From Rhexocercosporidium sp. MPI-PUGE-AT-0058 (lineage: Eukaryota > Ascomycota > Leotiomycetes > Helotiales), in the NCBI GenBank assembly GCA_020746875.1, contig JAGTJL010000019.1:1364001-1428000 (forward strand): a stretch of 64,000 nucleotides of DNA, given 5' to 3'. Shown in pieces: positions 14,371 to 25,883 of the stretch. The notes below the pieces were generated by a model. That model was not told where the DNA came from and searched no databases. It saw only the letters and a list, made by a program, of their open reading frames with translations. Position 1 is the stretch's first letter; each line of letters begins with the position of its first letter. The position numbers and the translations under genes are program-made.

Positions 14371-14803
14371 ATAAGTCAGCGGTTATTTTTTAATTAATTA
14401 ATTCTTAATTAAGTCGATCTCCGATTAATAAATTAAAATTAATAAATCGAAAATCGAGCTACTTACCTTACTTCAGCGAGTAGATCGTCGTTTTATTATA
14501 ACGATTCTGGCGGAGCGCTTAAAGATATTTATAATATCGAAAGGAGCAGTTGATTAGTTAATTAATTAATAAATTAATTAAGTAATAGATCGAGAGCAGT
14601 CGATTTATAAGTTATCGAGTATTTATAAGTTCAGGTTTAGTAGGAAAATCGTTAATTTATATAATTAAGTTATTTGCCTAATTATTATATATAAGTGAAT
14701 TTGTTTGCCTAATTCTTTTTTATTATTTGCTCTCGCTTAATATAGCTAATTATAATAACAGTAGCTTATTATTATTAATTGCCTAAAAGGTATATTATAT
14801 AAG

Positions 14804-15116
14804 TGTGAGAATAGGCGAGCCAATCAGGAAGAGGAAGCGCAGTAGGTGAGGACACGTGATCAAAGACAAAATAAAATTAATTGCTTGCTTGCTTAAAGAG
14901 CTAAAAGAGCTCTTAAGTAGTTATATACAAAATAATAGCTTCTCTAGAAGCTTCTACGACTACGTAACTGATTACGTAGCCTATACGAGCTACGTAATTA
15001 AATACGAGCGTAATTTCCCGGAATACGAAGGTAATTTCCGGGCCGCGTAAGCAGTGGAAACTCCTTCGGCTATTCTAGGGTAAAATCGGCACGAGTTACC
15101 GAAGTGAAATCTAACA
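14804..15116 (-). repeat. 3' LTR of Copia C2 (313 bp)
   Basis: On the plus strand it runs from TGTGAGAATAGG to TCTAACA, so TG…CA ends are intact. It has the same length as the solo LTR at 52,927-53,239. It contains CACGTG near 14,855 and a 64-codon open frame from 14,856 that begins with GTG, not ATG. Confidence 0.93.
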
Positions 15117-15639
15117 CGCCCTCTTAATAAGTGACGTAATAGCTTTATAAGCTTATATACAAGCTAGTTTTAAAGTAGAGCTTGTATTTACAAGAATAAG
15201 CTCAATACATAAAATAACCCTTTGCGGAGGGTAGGCCAGTTATAAAGAGAGAGAAATACAAATTACAATCTTATTTCCTCCGCTTTAGCCCTATTCGGCT
15301 AGTCTCAAAAGCCTTATGAATTCAATGAATTTAGGCTTATTTAACGGCTTCGTAAAGCCGTCGGCTTTTTGTTTAGACCCTCTTATATAAATTAAGTCTA
15401 TTTCGCCTTAATTTATAAGGTCGCGGACGTAGTGATATTTAACGGCAATATGCTTAGTTCTCTCGTGGAATTGAAAGTTATTAGCTAATAAGAAAGCGCC
15501 GTTATTATCCGTATAAATAAGGAACCGTTCCTGTATGTAATAGCCTAATTCGGTTAGAAGCTGCTTTATATAAACAGCCTCTTTAAAAGCCGAATTAATA
15601 GCTATATATTCGGCCTCAGTCGTACTTTAAATTATAATA

Positions 15640-18600
15640 CTTTAGAGCTTGCTTTTCCAGCTGAATAAGTAACTCGCTAAGTAAAAGCTTAAGCCGCTAG
15701 TCGATTTAGCCGTACTAATGTCTCCGGCGTAGTCGGCGTCGCAGTAGCCGCTTATATATCGACTAGAGCTTTTTTCGTAGATTAGCCTTAGCTTTTTTAA
15801 TCCTTTTAGGTATTTAAGCACGTTTTTAAAGGCAATTATATAATCAGTGCTAGGGTTACTAGCGAATTGAGCGAGCTTTATAATCGAGTAGTAAATATCG
15901 GGTCTAGTTGCTAGCGTAAGAAACAAGAGGCAGCTTATAATTTACTAATATTAATTTATTTCCTCTTTATTAGCCTGATTAAGATTAGGCTCTAGCTTAG
16001 CCTTCGAATCTATTAGTATATCTTTAGGCTTACAATCGGTCATATTAAACCGCGCTAGCACTTTCTTAATATAGCTCTCTTAGCTTAACTTCATATAACT
16101 TTTATCTAGGTTATAATCGATATTTATACTTAAGTAGTCCTTTATTAGCCCTAAATCTTTTAATTTAAAGAGCTTTTTAAGCTCTTTAATAAAAGATTTG
16201 ATATTATTAACGCTTAAGCCAATTATCGCTAAGTCGTCTACGTAAATAGAGACTATAAGCTATTACTCCTTATTAATTAAGATGTAATTCTCGATAATTA
16301 AGGCTTGAAAACCGAGTTTTTAAACTAGGACTTCTTTTAACGTAATAAACCAGAGCTTAGTTGACTGTTTTAGCCCGTATAAGGCTTTATTAAGCAGGAG
16401 TAGTTTATTAGCGTATTTTTAGGCGTTTATACCTTCAGGAGGCATTATATATAGAGTATTTACGTCAATATCACTCTACGTAAAAGCCGAAATCATATCG
16501 ACTTTCTATATAAGCCAGCCGTAAAGGATCGCTAAGGCAAATATAAGTCGCTAAGCCATTTGTTTTACTACGCTAGCAAAAGTATTTACGTAGTTAAGGC
16601 CGTAGAATTACTTAAACCCTTTAGCGACGAATCTAGCTTTAAATTCGAAGTAATTAGGTGATTCTTTAATTTTATACACCCATTTAGTCTTTAAAGGCTT
16701 ATAAGCCTTACTAGCGTCTTTTAGTACTATTTCCCAAGTCTCGTGACTTTCTAAGGAATTGGCTTCTTTTTCCATGGCTTTTAGCTAATAGTCCTTATAC
16801 GGAGAGGCCATAGCTTCTTTAAGGCTCTTAAGCTCGTAAATTTGAAGGCCTTTAGTCCGTTTAATAACGACTTTATTAGCCTCTAGCTCTTCGGGTAGCT
16901 TTATTAGCTCCTTTTCTAGATCTTCGTTTATTTTAGAGCTTATTAAAGCCGTAAAAGCTAGTCTTTTAGCGTTTTTATAAACAGAAAAAGCTTCTTTTTC
17001 CTCTTCGATTAACTAGTTATTTAGCTGGCGAATAGCCGTCTTAGAGCTTAAGTGTATTACTGGCTGATTTTCCGAAGAGTTATTAAAGTCTTTAGCGCTA
17101 GTACTAGCGTTTCTAGTTACGACGTTAAGCTCCCAGCTCGAATAATCCTTTCTAGGCCTCTTAATAGGCGCTTTAGGCATTTCCGGGCTAGCCGTATTAG
17201 GCCTCTTATTAGCTTTTAGCGTTTGAGGGAGCTCTAATACGAATAAGTCGGATTCGTCTTCAGAATCCGTTTTCTCGCCTTTTAATTAGTCGATAGGCGA
17301 CTTTTCGCTTATATTGCCTTTATTAGGCATTTCGTCGTTAATACTACTTATTAGCTTAATAATATCGTCGCTAGCGCCTTCAAACTCTTTAAGTGTTTCG
17401 ACTATATAATCGAATTCGGTTTCTTCCGTTATATCGTCCTTAAGGATTAAATCCTCTTTAATTAAGACGTTTTTAGAGCTTATAACGGCTCTTTTACTCG
17501 GTAAATAAACTAAGTAATTATTAGAAGACTTAAAACCGATAAGAATACCCCTGTCGGATTTATCGGCTAGCTTATAAGCTCTTTTATTCTCAAGTACGTA
17601 AGTTAAAGAGCCTAATATGCGAATATAATCGATTGTCGGTAATTTACCGCATAGAGCTTTAAAAGGAGTCTTCTTTATGACGGAGTTATATAACCGATTC
17701 TTAATATGAGCTATTCCTTGTAATAAGTAGGGCTATAAAAACAATAGTAATCTCTTAGCCTTATAGACGCTAATTAGCCGCTTTATTAGGTATTTATTTA
17801 ACCTTTCGGCTATCTCGTTTTAGGAAAGGGAATAAGGGCTAGTATATTCACATATATACCCTTGTTTCTTGTAATAATACGTCTATTTATTAAACTTGAA
17901 TTCCCCGGCGTTATCAAGCTTAAAAGCTTTAATATTCGCCATAAATTTAATTTCCTTTTAACTAAACTGCGTATTTATTATATTATAGAAGTCAATAAGT
18001 ACGTCATAAGCGTCGGCTTTGAGTTTTAAGGCGTATAACTAAATAGCTCTTAATCCTCTATATATAATAATAAGGAAATAGCGCTCTCTTTTAAGTCCTT
18101 TAACTTTTAAAGGCCCCGCAATATCGATATCGAATATAATTAAGGGTGGCGCGTCTAATATAGGCTTTTTACTGCCGATTACGTGCATTTTGCCGCTATT
18201 ACAAGCGTTATAATCGGCTAGCTTTACGTCTTTTTATTAGATTTTTTTTAATTTATGACTTTTCTTAATCGTTTTAAGAATCGACTCTTTGTTTATATGC
18301 ACTAGCCTCTTATAGTAAAAGTCTAGCGGCGAATTAGAATCTACCTGATATATTACAAGTTCGAGAGCGTCATTATCGACTTCCGCTTGAACGTAATAGG
18401 CGTTATAGTCCCATTTAGCCTGTAATTAGCCTTTTTTATGCTTTAATAAAACACCGTTCTTAGTAAAGTTGATTGACCAGCCTTTCTTAGTCATTTCCCT
18501 TGAGCTTAAAAGGGTCGTTTTTAGCCCCGGAATATAATTTACCCGTTGGATAATTACTTCCATGCCGTTATTGCCCTTAATAAGAATATCTCTTATGCCT

Positions 18601-19003
18601 AATATCAGTAATACGTCGCTATTAGCGATTATAACCGATTTGCGAAGGGTAGGTTAATAATTAAGTAACCATCCCTTATTAAGCGTATAGTGCTCGCTAG
18701 CACCGGAGTCTAGAACTAATCTATAATTATAAACGGTTCTAAAAGCTTGATTTGCAATATCTCCCTCTAATTAATTAGAATCGGACTCGCTTAATTCCTC
18801 TATAATATTTACAAAAGTACTTATAAGTAGGAAAGGTTCAAGCTGCACTTTAGGCTTCACATTTGACCTACCCTTTAGTAAGGGTAAGTAGTTTATATGT
18901 GCCTTTATAGGCTTTCTAGCCGTCACGTGCTTATTTGGTGGCGTAATAGTCTTAAATACGGCCATAATAGCCTTCGTAAACTTTGTTTTTGATTCGCCTT
19001 TTG
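15640..19003 (-). pseudogene. Copia C2 pol remnant: protease, integrase, reverse transcriptase, RNase H
   Basis: Read on the minus strand (high to low coordinates): retropepsin LVLDSGASEH (about 18,690-18,715), GAG_pre-integrase, integrase with HVIGSK…FDIDIAGP (near 18,125) and DNAGEF (17,898-17,915), reverse transcriptase with MPPEG, LLLNKALYGLKQS and an intact YVDDLAIIG (about 16,220-16,244), and RNase H (15,642-15,926; TRPDIYYSI, YLKGLKKL, GYCDADYAGD). Only a modest number of stops break the frame, many at TAG/TAA where Trp or Gln is expected, as RIP would produce. Catalytic residues of protease, RT and RNase H remain visible. A recent but disabled polyprotein. Confidence 0.88.
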
Positions 19004-19008
19004 ACTCT

Positions 19009-19571
19009 TGTGACGACAGGGGTTCGAGTGCCTGCAACCGGTAAGTAAATAGCTTTACCACCGGGCCAACGGGCCCAAAAGGGTACATGAATTAATTAGA
19101 GACTAATTTAGCTATTCGACTATATCAGGGGTATAATCTTAAGTCGTAATATTACCTTACTTTTAGATTAGTTTCGTCCCCGAAACCGGTAAGCGCCGTT
19201 ATTACGTTTATTAAGTGACTGCTAAGGTTTCTTTAACTTATATAATTCTTTATAATTCTTTATAGCTTCGCTAATTTACTTAATATTACCGAATTATACC
19301 TACGCTTTTTCCGGCGTAAGCGTAATACTATATAGTACGAAAGACTTAAACAGTAACCGAATTTCAGCCGCATCTCCTCATCGGTTCAACCGAATTTAAA
19401 AGGTAGCAACTATATTAATTAATTCATTTATAACGACAGGAGTTCGAGTGCCTGCAACCGATAAGTAAATAGCTTTACTACCGGGCCAACAGGCCTAAAA
19501 AGGTATATAAATTGGTTAAAGACTAATTCAGCTATTCGACTATATCAGAGGTACGATCCTAAGCCGTAATA
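19009..19571. mobile_element. Miniature LTR element (TRIM-type), 563 bp, with target duplication
   Basis: Two direct terminal repeats of 143 bp (19,009-19,151 and 19,429-19,571) flank a 277-bp non-coding interior. The first repeat starts TGTGACGACAGG and ends GTCGTAATA; the second shows the same ends with C-to-T changes (TATAACGACAGG…GCCGTAATA), as expected for an LTR of TG…CA type. The 5-bp sequence ACTCT occurs directly before (19,004-19,008) and after (19,572-19,576), a target-site duplication inside C2 gag-pol. There is no coding capacity, matching terminal-repeat retrotransposons in miniature, which depend on enzymes from other elements. Orientation was not resolved: no convincing primer-binding site is visible. 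Confidence 0.82.
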
Positions 19572-19653
19572 ACTCTTTAGCCTTTTTAGGCTTATTATTA
19601 GGCCTTTTATTCGGGTTTTCCGAATTATTAGGCCTTAGCTCAGGGTGTAAGAC

Positions 19654-19881
19654 TTAGCACGTAGACGTTATATGTCCTGTGACTTTGCACTTATTACAGT
19701 GCTTCTTATTACCGCCTTTGCCGCCTTTAAACGCTTTATTAACGTTAAGGTCAGCATTAGCGCTTATACGAGCTTCTTCCGAAATTAAGTCGTTAATTAG
19801 ACTGTTAATATCGATATTCTTGAGATTACCTGACATTTTCTCGTATTTACGAGACAAAAAGGCGTTAAAAGAGCTCGGCAA
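19654..19881 (-). pseudogene. Copia C2 gag fragment with CCHC zinc knuckle
   Basis: A 75-codon minus-strand open frame. Its N-terminal half (FLSRKYEKM…NLISEEARI-like) resembles the end of a Copia gag, followed by a Gly/Lys-rich linker and a knuckle CNKCKVTGHITSTC (C-x2-C-x4-H-x4-C) near the C terminus. This RNA-binding knuckle belongs to the nucleocapsid part of gag. Gypsy G1 (19,998) separates it from the start of gag, and the TRIM (19,571) separates it from pol. The listed Met is internal and not the true start. Confidence 0.8.
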
Positions 19882-19997
19882 GCTTTTTAGTATTAAGCTA
19901 GATATTATAAGCTTTATAATCTCGTAGTTTAATTGCTTTAAGTATATAGCGCTTAATTGAATTACGCTAATATATTCGTTTATACTCTTATAAGAGC

Positions 19998-20278
19998 TGT
20001 TACGACCTCCGATGCGCCTCGTATTACCGACACAGCTATTAAGGCTGCTTTAGTCACGTGGAGGCTGCTTTGCTCGTAACATTACCTTGGCCTGGCAACT
20101 ATAGCGCTAGACCTAATTAAGAAAGGCTAGAGAGACCTTTTATATATTTATATTAAAGCTTTTTCTTATAAAGAGCTCTCTTTTTTTCTCTATTTTTTCT
20201 TTTTAATTTTAAGCGTAGCTTTAAGTTTAAATATAAAGCTATTTCTTATATTATATTAACTTTTAACCAGCCGTAATA
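19998..20278 (+). repeat. 5' LTR of Gypsy G1 (281 bp)
   Basis: Starts TGTTACGACCTCCGATGCGC and ends CCGTAATA (CCGTAACA before RIP). One copy of TTTAGTCACGTGGAGGCTG is present; the 3' LTR has an extra, partly degenerate copy. Confidence 0.9.
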
Positions 20279-20899
20279 TAAGAAAAGACTAATAACCCCT
20301 TCGCTATAAAGCGTTATATTTTATTAAGTCTTACGCGTCGCGTCTCTTTACTTTTATAATAAGTTAACGATAAACTTTAAGACTTTAGCTTATTCGATAG
20401 ATAAGTACTTCTCTGCTTTAATAATAAATTGCCCTAAAAAAAGCTAAAAAACCTCTTGCCGTTAACTTACTTTATATAATTTAACGCGCGCTATTCGACT
20501 TCGAACTTCGACTTCGACTTATATTTAATTAATAAATTAATTAATAATCTTAAATAACTCTTTATTTTATATTATTATTACTTCCGACTTCTTTCCTTCG
20601 TTAATAAAGCTTTAAAAAAAGAAGCGCCCTTTTACGGCTAAGCTTTACTAATATTCTTATTTCTTTAGTCGAGACTTTTATAAAAGAACTTAATAATTTT
20701 AAAGAACTCGATTCCGACTTAGAAAATAAACCTTAAAATTACTTCGACGCTTCGCTAGAGCTTATTATTATTATAAAAAGCCTTACCCTCGCTTAATAAG
20801 CAAAGGTAAATTAATTAATCGAGATCTCCGTTAACTTTATTATTACTGCCGCTGTTAAATAAGCTTTCGATTAATATACTCTTAATAATCCTTATTAAA

Positions 20900-23800
20900 A
20901 GACTCGTATTCCTTTCCTTTAAAACGATCGATTAATGCGTGCTCTTACGGCGGACTTTTAGCTAACTATTAATTATTACTTATTAAAGCTAAATAATTCG
21001 GTCCGAATTATAAAGCCTTTTAAAGTCAAGTACTCTTATATCTCTTTTAACGATTATAAAAGCGATATTAAATATAATACTTAAAAAATGAAAATAAAGT
21101 TATTTATAAAAAAGTACTTAAATAACTTTAAAAGTAAATTATTATAAATTAAGGCTTATTTTTAATATATCGCTGGCGAGGGAAAGATTATTATCTTTTA
21201 ATATATAAACTTCAAATTTGCCGGTACTTTCGAGACTACCGCCGACGTTTTAACGGCCTTAAACTAGCGATTCTTTAATTATAACCGAGTTTAAGTTATT
21301 AAAAGAATATATAATCAGCTATTAATAAGTAATATAACTTATAACGCCTTTCGAATTAAATTCACTTTTTATATTATTATTAATAAAATTACTTGCTCTC
21401 GTTAATTTAAGAACGTATATAAAAAGGTCTCTCCGGCTTTTAAGCGTATAATTTATATAAAAAAATATAAAATAAACGGAAATTATATAGCTTTTAATAA
21501 ATTCTTAGCTATTGCGGACCGGGAATCCTGTAATATCGTATTAAAAGAGGCTATAACGACTCTTAAGGCTTAAGTTAACGTTACTTTTAATAATTATAAC
21601 GCGCGCGGCATTCTTAAAAAGGAAAGCTGGCGTATAACTTCTCTTATACCGGTTATAATAATATAAAGACCTTTAATATTAATTTATAAATTATTGCTAG
21701 AGGTTCGCTCGCGCTTACTATCCCTAATTCCGTTCCTCCGCCGCTTTAAGTCTCTTATGCCGCTTTTTATTCTTAAAGACGTCTTTTCTAATACTTACTT
21801 TTATTATAATAAGACCGGCTATTAAGCTAGCGATTGCCTTAAGCGCTAAAGAGATTAAGCTTTTAATAAGTTAATTTCCGAGCTAATCGTAAGTAAAGAA
21901 TTAAAAAGCGATAAGCTTTTAAAAAACTCTTAAGTCGTGGCAAAAACTTATATTTCGGCGTAAGCTATAATTTATAAAAAGACTTAATATTTAATTTCAG
22001 TGTTTTTATTAAAAGATAATAATTTTTAATTAATATTAAATTAAAAAGGAATAAATTCTTTATTAAAATACTTATATATATTAATAATAAAGTAAATATT
22101 TTCAATATAATTAAAACCTTTCTTATATATTAATTCGTTAAGTAATTTAATATTTCTTTTATAATACTCTTTTAATTAATCGTCTTAATTAATTATAATA
22201 ATAAAAAAGGCAAGCTAATCGATACGGCTGTCTTACTTACTTTAATTATTAACCGCCGGCAAATTAACTTCTTCTTTTTAATAATCGACTTAAGAAACAC
22301 CGACGTTTTAATTAGCCGGAAGTTCTTTAAGTATTACGACTTAAAGTAGTTATATATGAAAAACCGTAACCGGCTAAAATAATTATTAAATATACTTATA
22401 TAGCCGTATTTTAATTAATAAGTCTTTGTCGATATTAATTATTTCGATAAGTTAATCGTTAAGTCTTACTAGCTTAATATAAAATAAAAGGACGCCTTAT
22501 TAAATATAAATAATTACCGCCGGAGGTAAGTTAAGCTCGCGGCACTTAACGGTTCTTTAAAAACAAATATTTTCGTACGACTTATTGCTAGCGCCTCGCC
22601 GACTCGACCTTCGAGTTTTATTAAAGAAGTTAAAAAGCGCTTTTTAGCTATAAAAGATTAATTAAACCCCTCGATATCTCGTGACTTAAAATTACTACTT
22701 AAAGGAAAAAACTCTTGTCGAGCTCTTTTAATAAATTATTAATTAAAAGTATTTATTACGGAGATCTTCTTTATATTAATAATAATAATATCTATAATAT
22801 ACCTTTAATTTAAAAAAGCTATAAAGAATAAAATAAAAACCTTTATAATATTAATATATAAAATCGATTAAGAGCTGACTCGCCGCCGGCGAGAGGCCTT
22901 AAATTAATTAAGTGTCGAACTCGTATTAATAAATAAAGACTTAATTTTAAAAGAAGCCTTAAAAGTTAAATACGCGTAAGATAACGAGCTAATAAGTAGA
23001 AAGCTTTTTATTAAGTATTAAAAGTATATTTCTCTCTTCTTCCGGCGAGCCTCCGACGAGCTGCCAGCGTATCGGTAAAGCGTAAACTATTAAATCGAGC
23101 TTATTAAAGAAAACGACTCATTTTTTAAACCTTTTTAACGTATAATAAAAGAATAGCTATCGGAGATTAAGTAATATATTATTAATAACTTATATAAAGG
23201 TTTTATTAAGCCTTTTAGCGCATTATATGCGGCTTTTATTTTCTTTATCAAGAAAGCCGATAGTAGTCTCCGCTTTACGTTAATTATCGGAAGCTAAATG
23301 CCTTATTAAAAAAGGATCCGTATTTAATCCCTTTAATCGATAAGATAATAATTCATATTTATAAAGTAAAAGTCTTTATAAAGCTTGATATTTAATAAGC
23401 TCTCTATTGCATTCGTATATCCCCCGAAAGTGAAGATTATATAATCTTTTACACTTAATATAATATATATAAATATAAAGTCCTTCCTTTTAGCTTTATA
23501 AATAGTCCGGCGACTTTCCAGCGTTTTATTAACGATATCCTTATAAAATACCTTAACGACTTTTATACGACTTATATAAACGACATCTTAATATATTTAT
23601 TTATTCTTAAGGAATATAAAGTCTATATTAAAAAAAGTAATAATAATATTATAAGCATATAAACTTTAGGCTAATATTAAAAAGTCTAAGTTTAACGTAT
23701 AAAAGACAAGGTTCTTAAAATTTATTATTAAAGTTAATAACGTAAAAGTAAACTTAAAGAAAATTAATGTAATTAAGAACTGGCAATACGCTAATAATAT

Positions 23801-25850
23801 ACAAAATATATAAAGCTATTTTAACTTTTATAACTTCTACCGCCGGTTTATTAAAGATTATAATCGTATTATATAACCCCTTATAATACTTACCGAAAAA
23901 GACGTTCTTTTTAAATTCAATAGCGCTTATAAAAACGCTTAAGAAACTCTCCGAGAAGCCCTTTAATCTACGCCGGTTTTTCGCTATTACGACTCTATTA
24001 AATAAATACGGCTAAAGACCGACTTTTCTAATAAAGTCGTCGCGGGAATCTTATCTTAATTTTAAGAGGACGATACCTTTCACTCCGTGGGATACTTTTC
24101 GAAGACAATGACGGACCCCGAGCTTAATTATTTAATTTATAATAAAAAAATATTAGCGATTTTCCGGTTATTTAAGTAATATCGCTTAAAGCTTTTAAGT
24201 GCTTAAAAAATATTCTTATTTATATTAATTATTAAGCCTTAAAGTATTTTATAATTATTAAAGACCTTATAGCTAAATAAGCTCGATAGGCTGAGTTTTT
24301 TACGGACTTTTATTTTATAATTATATACCGTACCGGGACGATTAATACGTTGGCCGATACCTTGTCTTAACGGGATTAAGACTTCATAATTATAAAGGCA
24401 CGAAAGCGAGCTATCCGTAGTTAATAATTAATTCCGATTAATAAAATCGACTCGCGAGTCGTTAACGACCTCTAGCTCTCCGCCGTCGATCTTATAGACG
24501 CTTATATCGAAGTCGTAAAGATAATACTTTTAATATTTATAAAGGCTATAATCTTAAATTATAATACTAAGCCTCGTGATAAGCTAAAACTAAAACTTAA
24601 GCTTAATACAAAAGTGCTAATCGACCCGGAAACCCTTACGCCGAAAGAGCTTAACCTTAACTTTATAATAGCTTATAATATCGTAAAATATAATATTATT
24701 AATTAAATGCTTTTAATTAATAAGTCGTCCTTTTCGCTAAAGCTTCTTCAATAAAAAGCTAGGGAGTAATTATTAAATTACGAGTTAATAAATAATAAGC
24801 TGCTTTTCTAAAGACGCTTAAAAGTGCCCTTAGAGCCGCCGGAGCTTTACACAATACTTATTCGCTATATGCATATATAACCTTTAATAATACACGTAAA
24901 AATCGGAAAGATAAAAGTATTATTTAGTTGTAAATAGTATTAAAACGGCCTTATTACGGACATAGCCTAATACGTAGCAAATTATAATTATTTTCGATAA
25001 AAAGCCCGTAAGAATAAAACTCTTAGTTTTTTATACTTCTTATTAAATCTTACTCGACTGTATTAATACTTTATAATAAACTTTATAAAGCTACTATTAA
25101 ATAAATATAATTATAACTTCGTTATAGTTATTATTAATCGCCTATTTAAAAAGCCGGTCTTAATACCTTATAATAATATAATTACTACGAAAGGTATAAT
25201 AATCCTTTTCCTTGTCTATTAAACTTAATACTTCGGCATGCCGAATTCTATTATCTTAAATTAAAGACTTTAGTTTATTTCCTTTTTTTAAAAAGAGTAC
25301 TATCGTATTCTCGGAATTAAAGTAAAGCTTACGACGGCGTATAACCCAAACGTCGACGGCTAAACGAAAATAATAAATTAATATATTAAGTAGCAGCTCC
25401 GCTTTTTTTATTATTATTATTAAGATAATTAAAGCGACTTCTTATTGATTCTAAATATCGTTTAATTATCGTTATTATATAAGTCCTTAAATAACTTATT
25501 CCTTTTTAAATTACTTAACGGCGTTAAATTAAGAACTTCTTAAGACTTAATTAACTTAAAGCTTTTAATTACGGCAATAAAGAAACTCAACCGCGAGGAG
25601 GCTTTATAAATAATATTATAAATAAAAGAAGTTACGGAGGTTATATAATCGTTATTAAAGGCTTAATAAAAGAAAATAAAACGGCTAACTAATCGCAGTC
25701 GCCGTGCCATCGACTAAGACGTTGGCGACTTAGTATTAGTTGACACTCGGAACTAGAATATCGACCGACCCTTAAAGAAGCTGTCGAATAAGTAATACGG
25801 ACTAATTAAAATACTTTCGTAAAAAGGGGAGAATTAAAAGATAGAATTAC
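20900..25850 (+). pseudogene. Gypsy G1 gag-pol remnant
   Basis: The plus-strand frame is broken by many stops. Motifs in order: a degenerate gag knuckle (…NKTGY-ASDCLKR, about 21,795-21,840), reverse transcriptase (about 23,250-23,650: RISPESEDY, YKVLPF, GPATFQRFINDIL-like, then Y-NDILIY in place of YVDDILIY), RNase H (about 24,020-24,180: VAGILS…DDTFHSVGYFSKTMTDPELNY), and integrase (24,850-25,450, ending in the TAYNPNVDG block for TAYHPQTDG, near 25,330-25,370). Domain order RT-RNase H-integrase identifies Ty3/Gypsy rather than Copia. The Fot1 element at 25,884 interrupts the region after the integrase. Not functional. Confidence 0.87.
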
Positions 25851-25883
25851 TAAAGACTTAAACTATATACTCCGTATTTCATA

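Larger units (their letters stand above)
7038..14803 (+). mobile_element. Copia LTR retrotransposon copy A1, RIP-degraded, 3' LTR interrupted
   Basis: The 5' LTR is 7038-7221. Internal order on the plus strand: gag-like region (about 7650-8350), Cys/His-rich stretch near 8540, retropepsin (near 8955-8985, LLNNGAAIYL for an original DSGA), GAG_pre-integrase (about 9480-9530, GHL-KEALENL), integrase (9600-10,400), reverse transcriptase (about 11,700-12,110, with YINN in place of YVDD) and RNase H (about 12,430-13,060). An antisense reading frame follows (13,440-14,370). The 3' LTR begins at 14,793 but after 11 bp is cut by Copia C2 at 14,804; the rest of that LTR does not reappear at the far end of C2. 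Inverted copy A3 starts at 56,669. Confidence 0.87.

Noticed and set aside
18771..19088. 105-codon minus-strand open frame
   Set aside because: It starts inside the TRIM LTR and runs into Copia C2, so it is a chimera created by insertion, not a gene.
19013..19155. tRNA-derived SINE, because the reverse strand has A-box-like TGGCCCGGTGG and B-box-like CTCGAACCC
   Set aside because: Two full terminal repeats with TG…(C/T)A ends and an ACTCT duplication around the pair fit a miniature LTR element better. The B-box match is weak.
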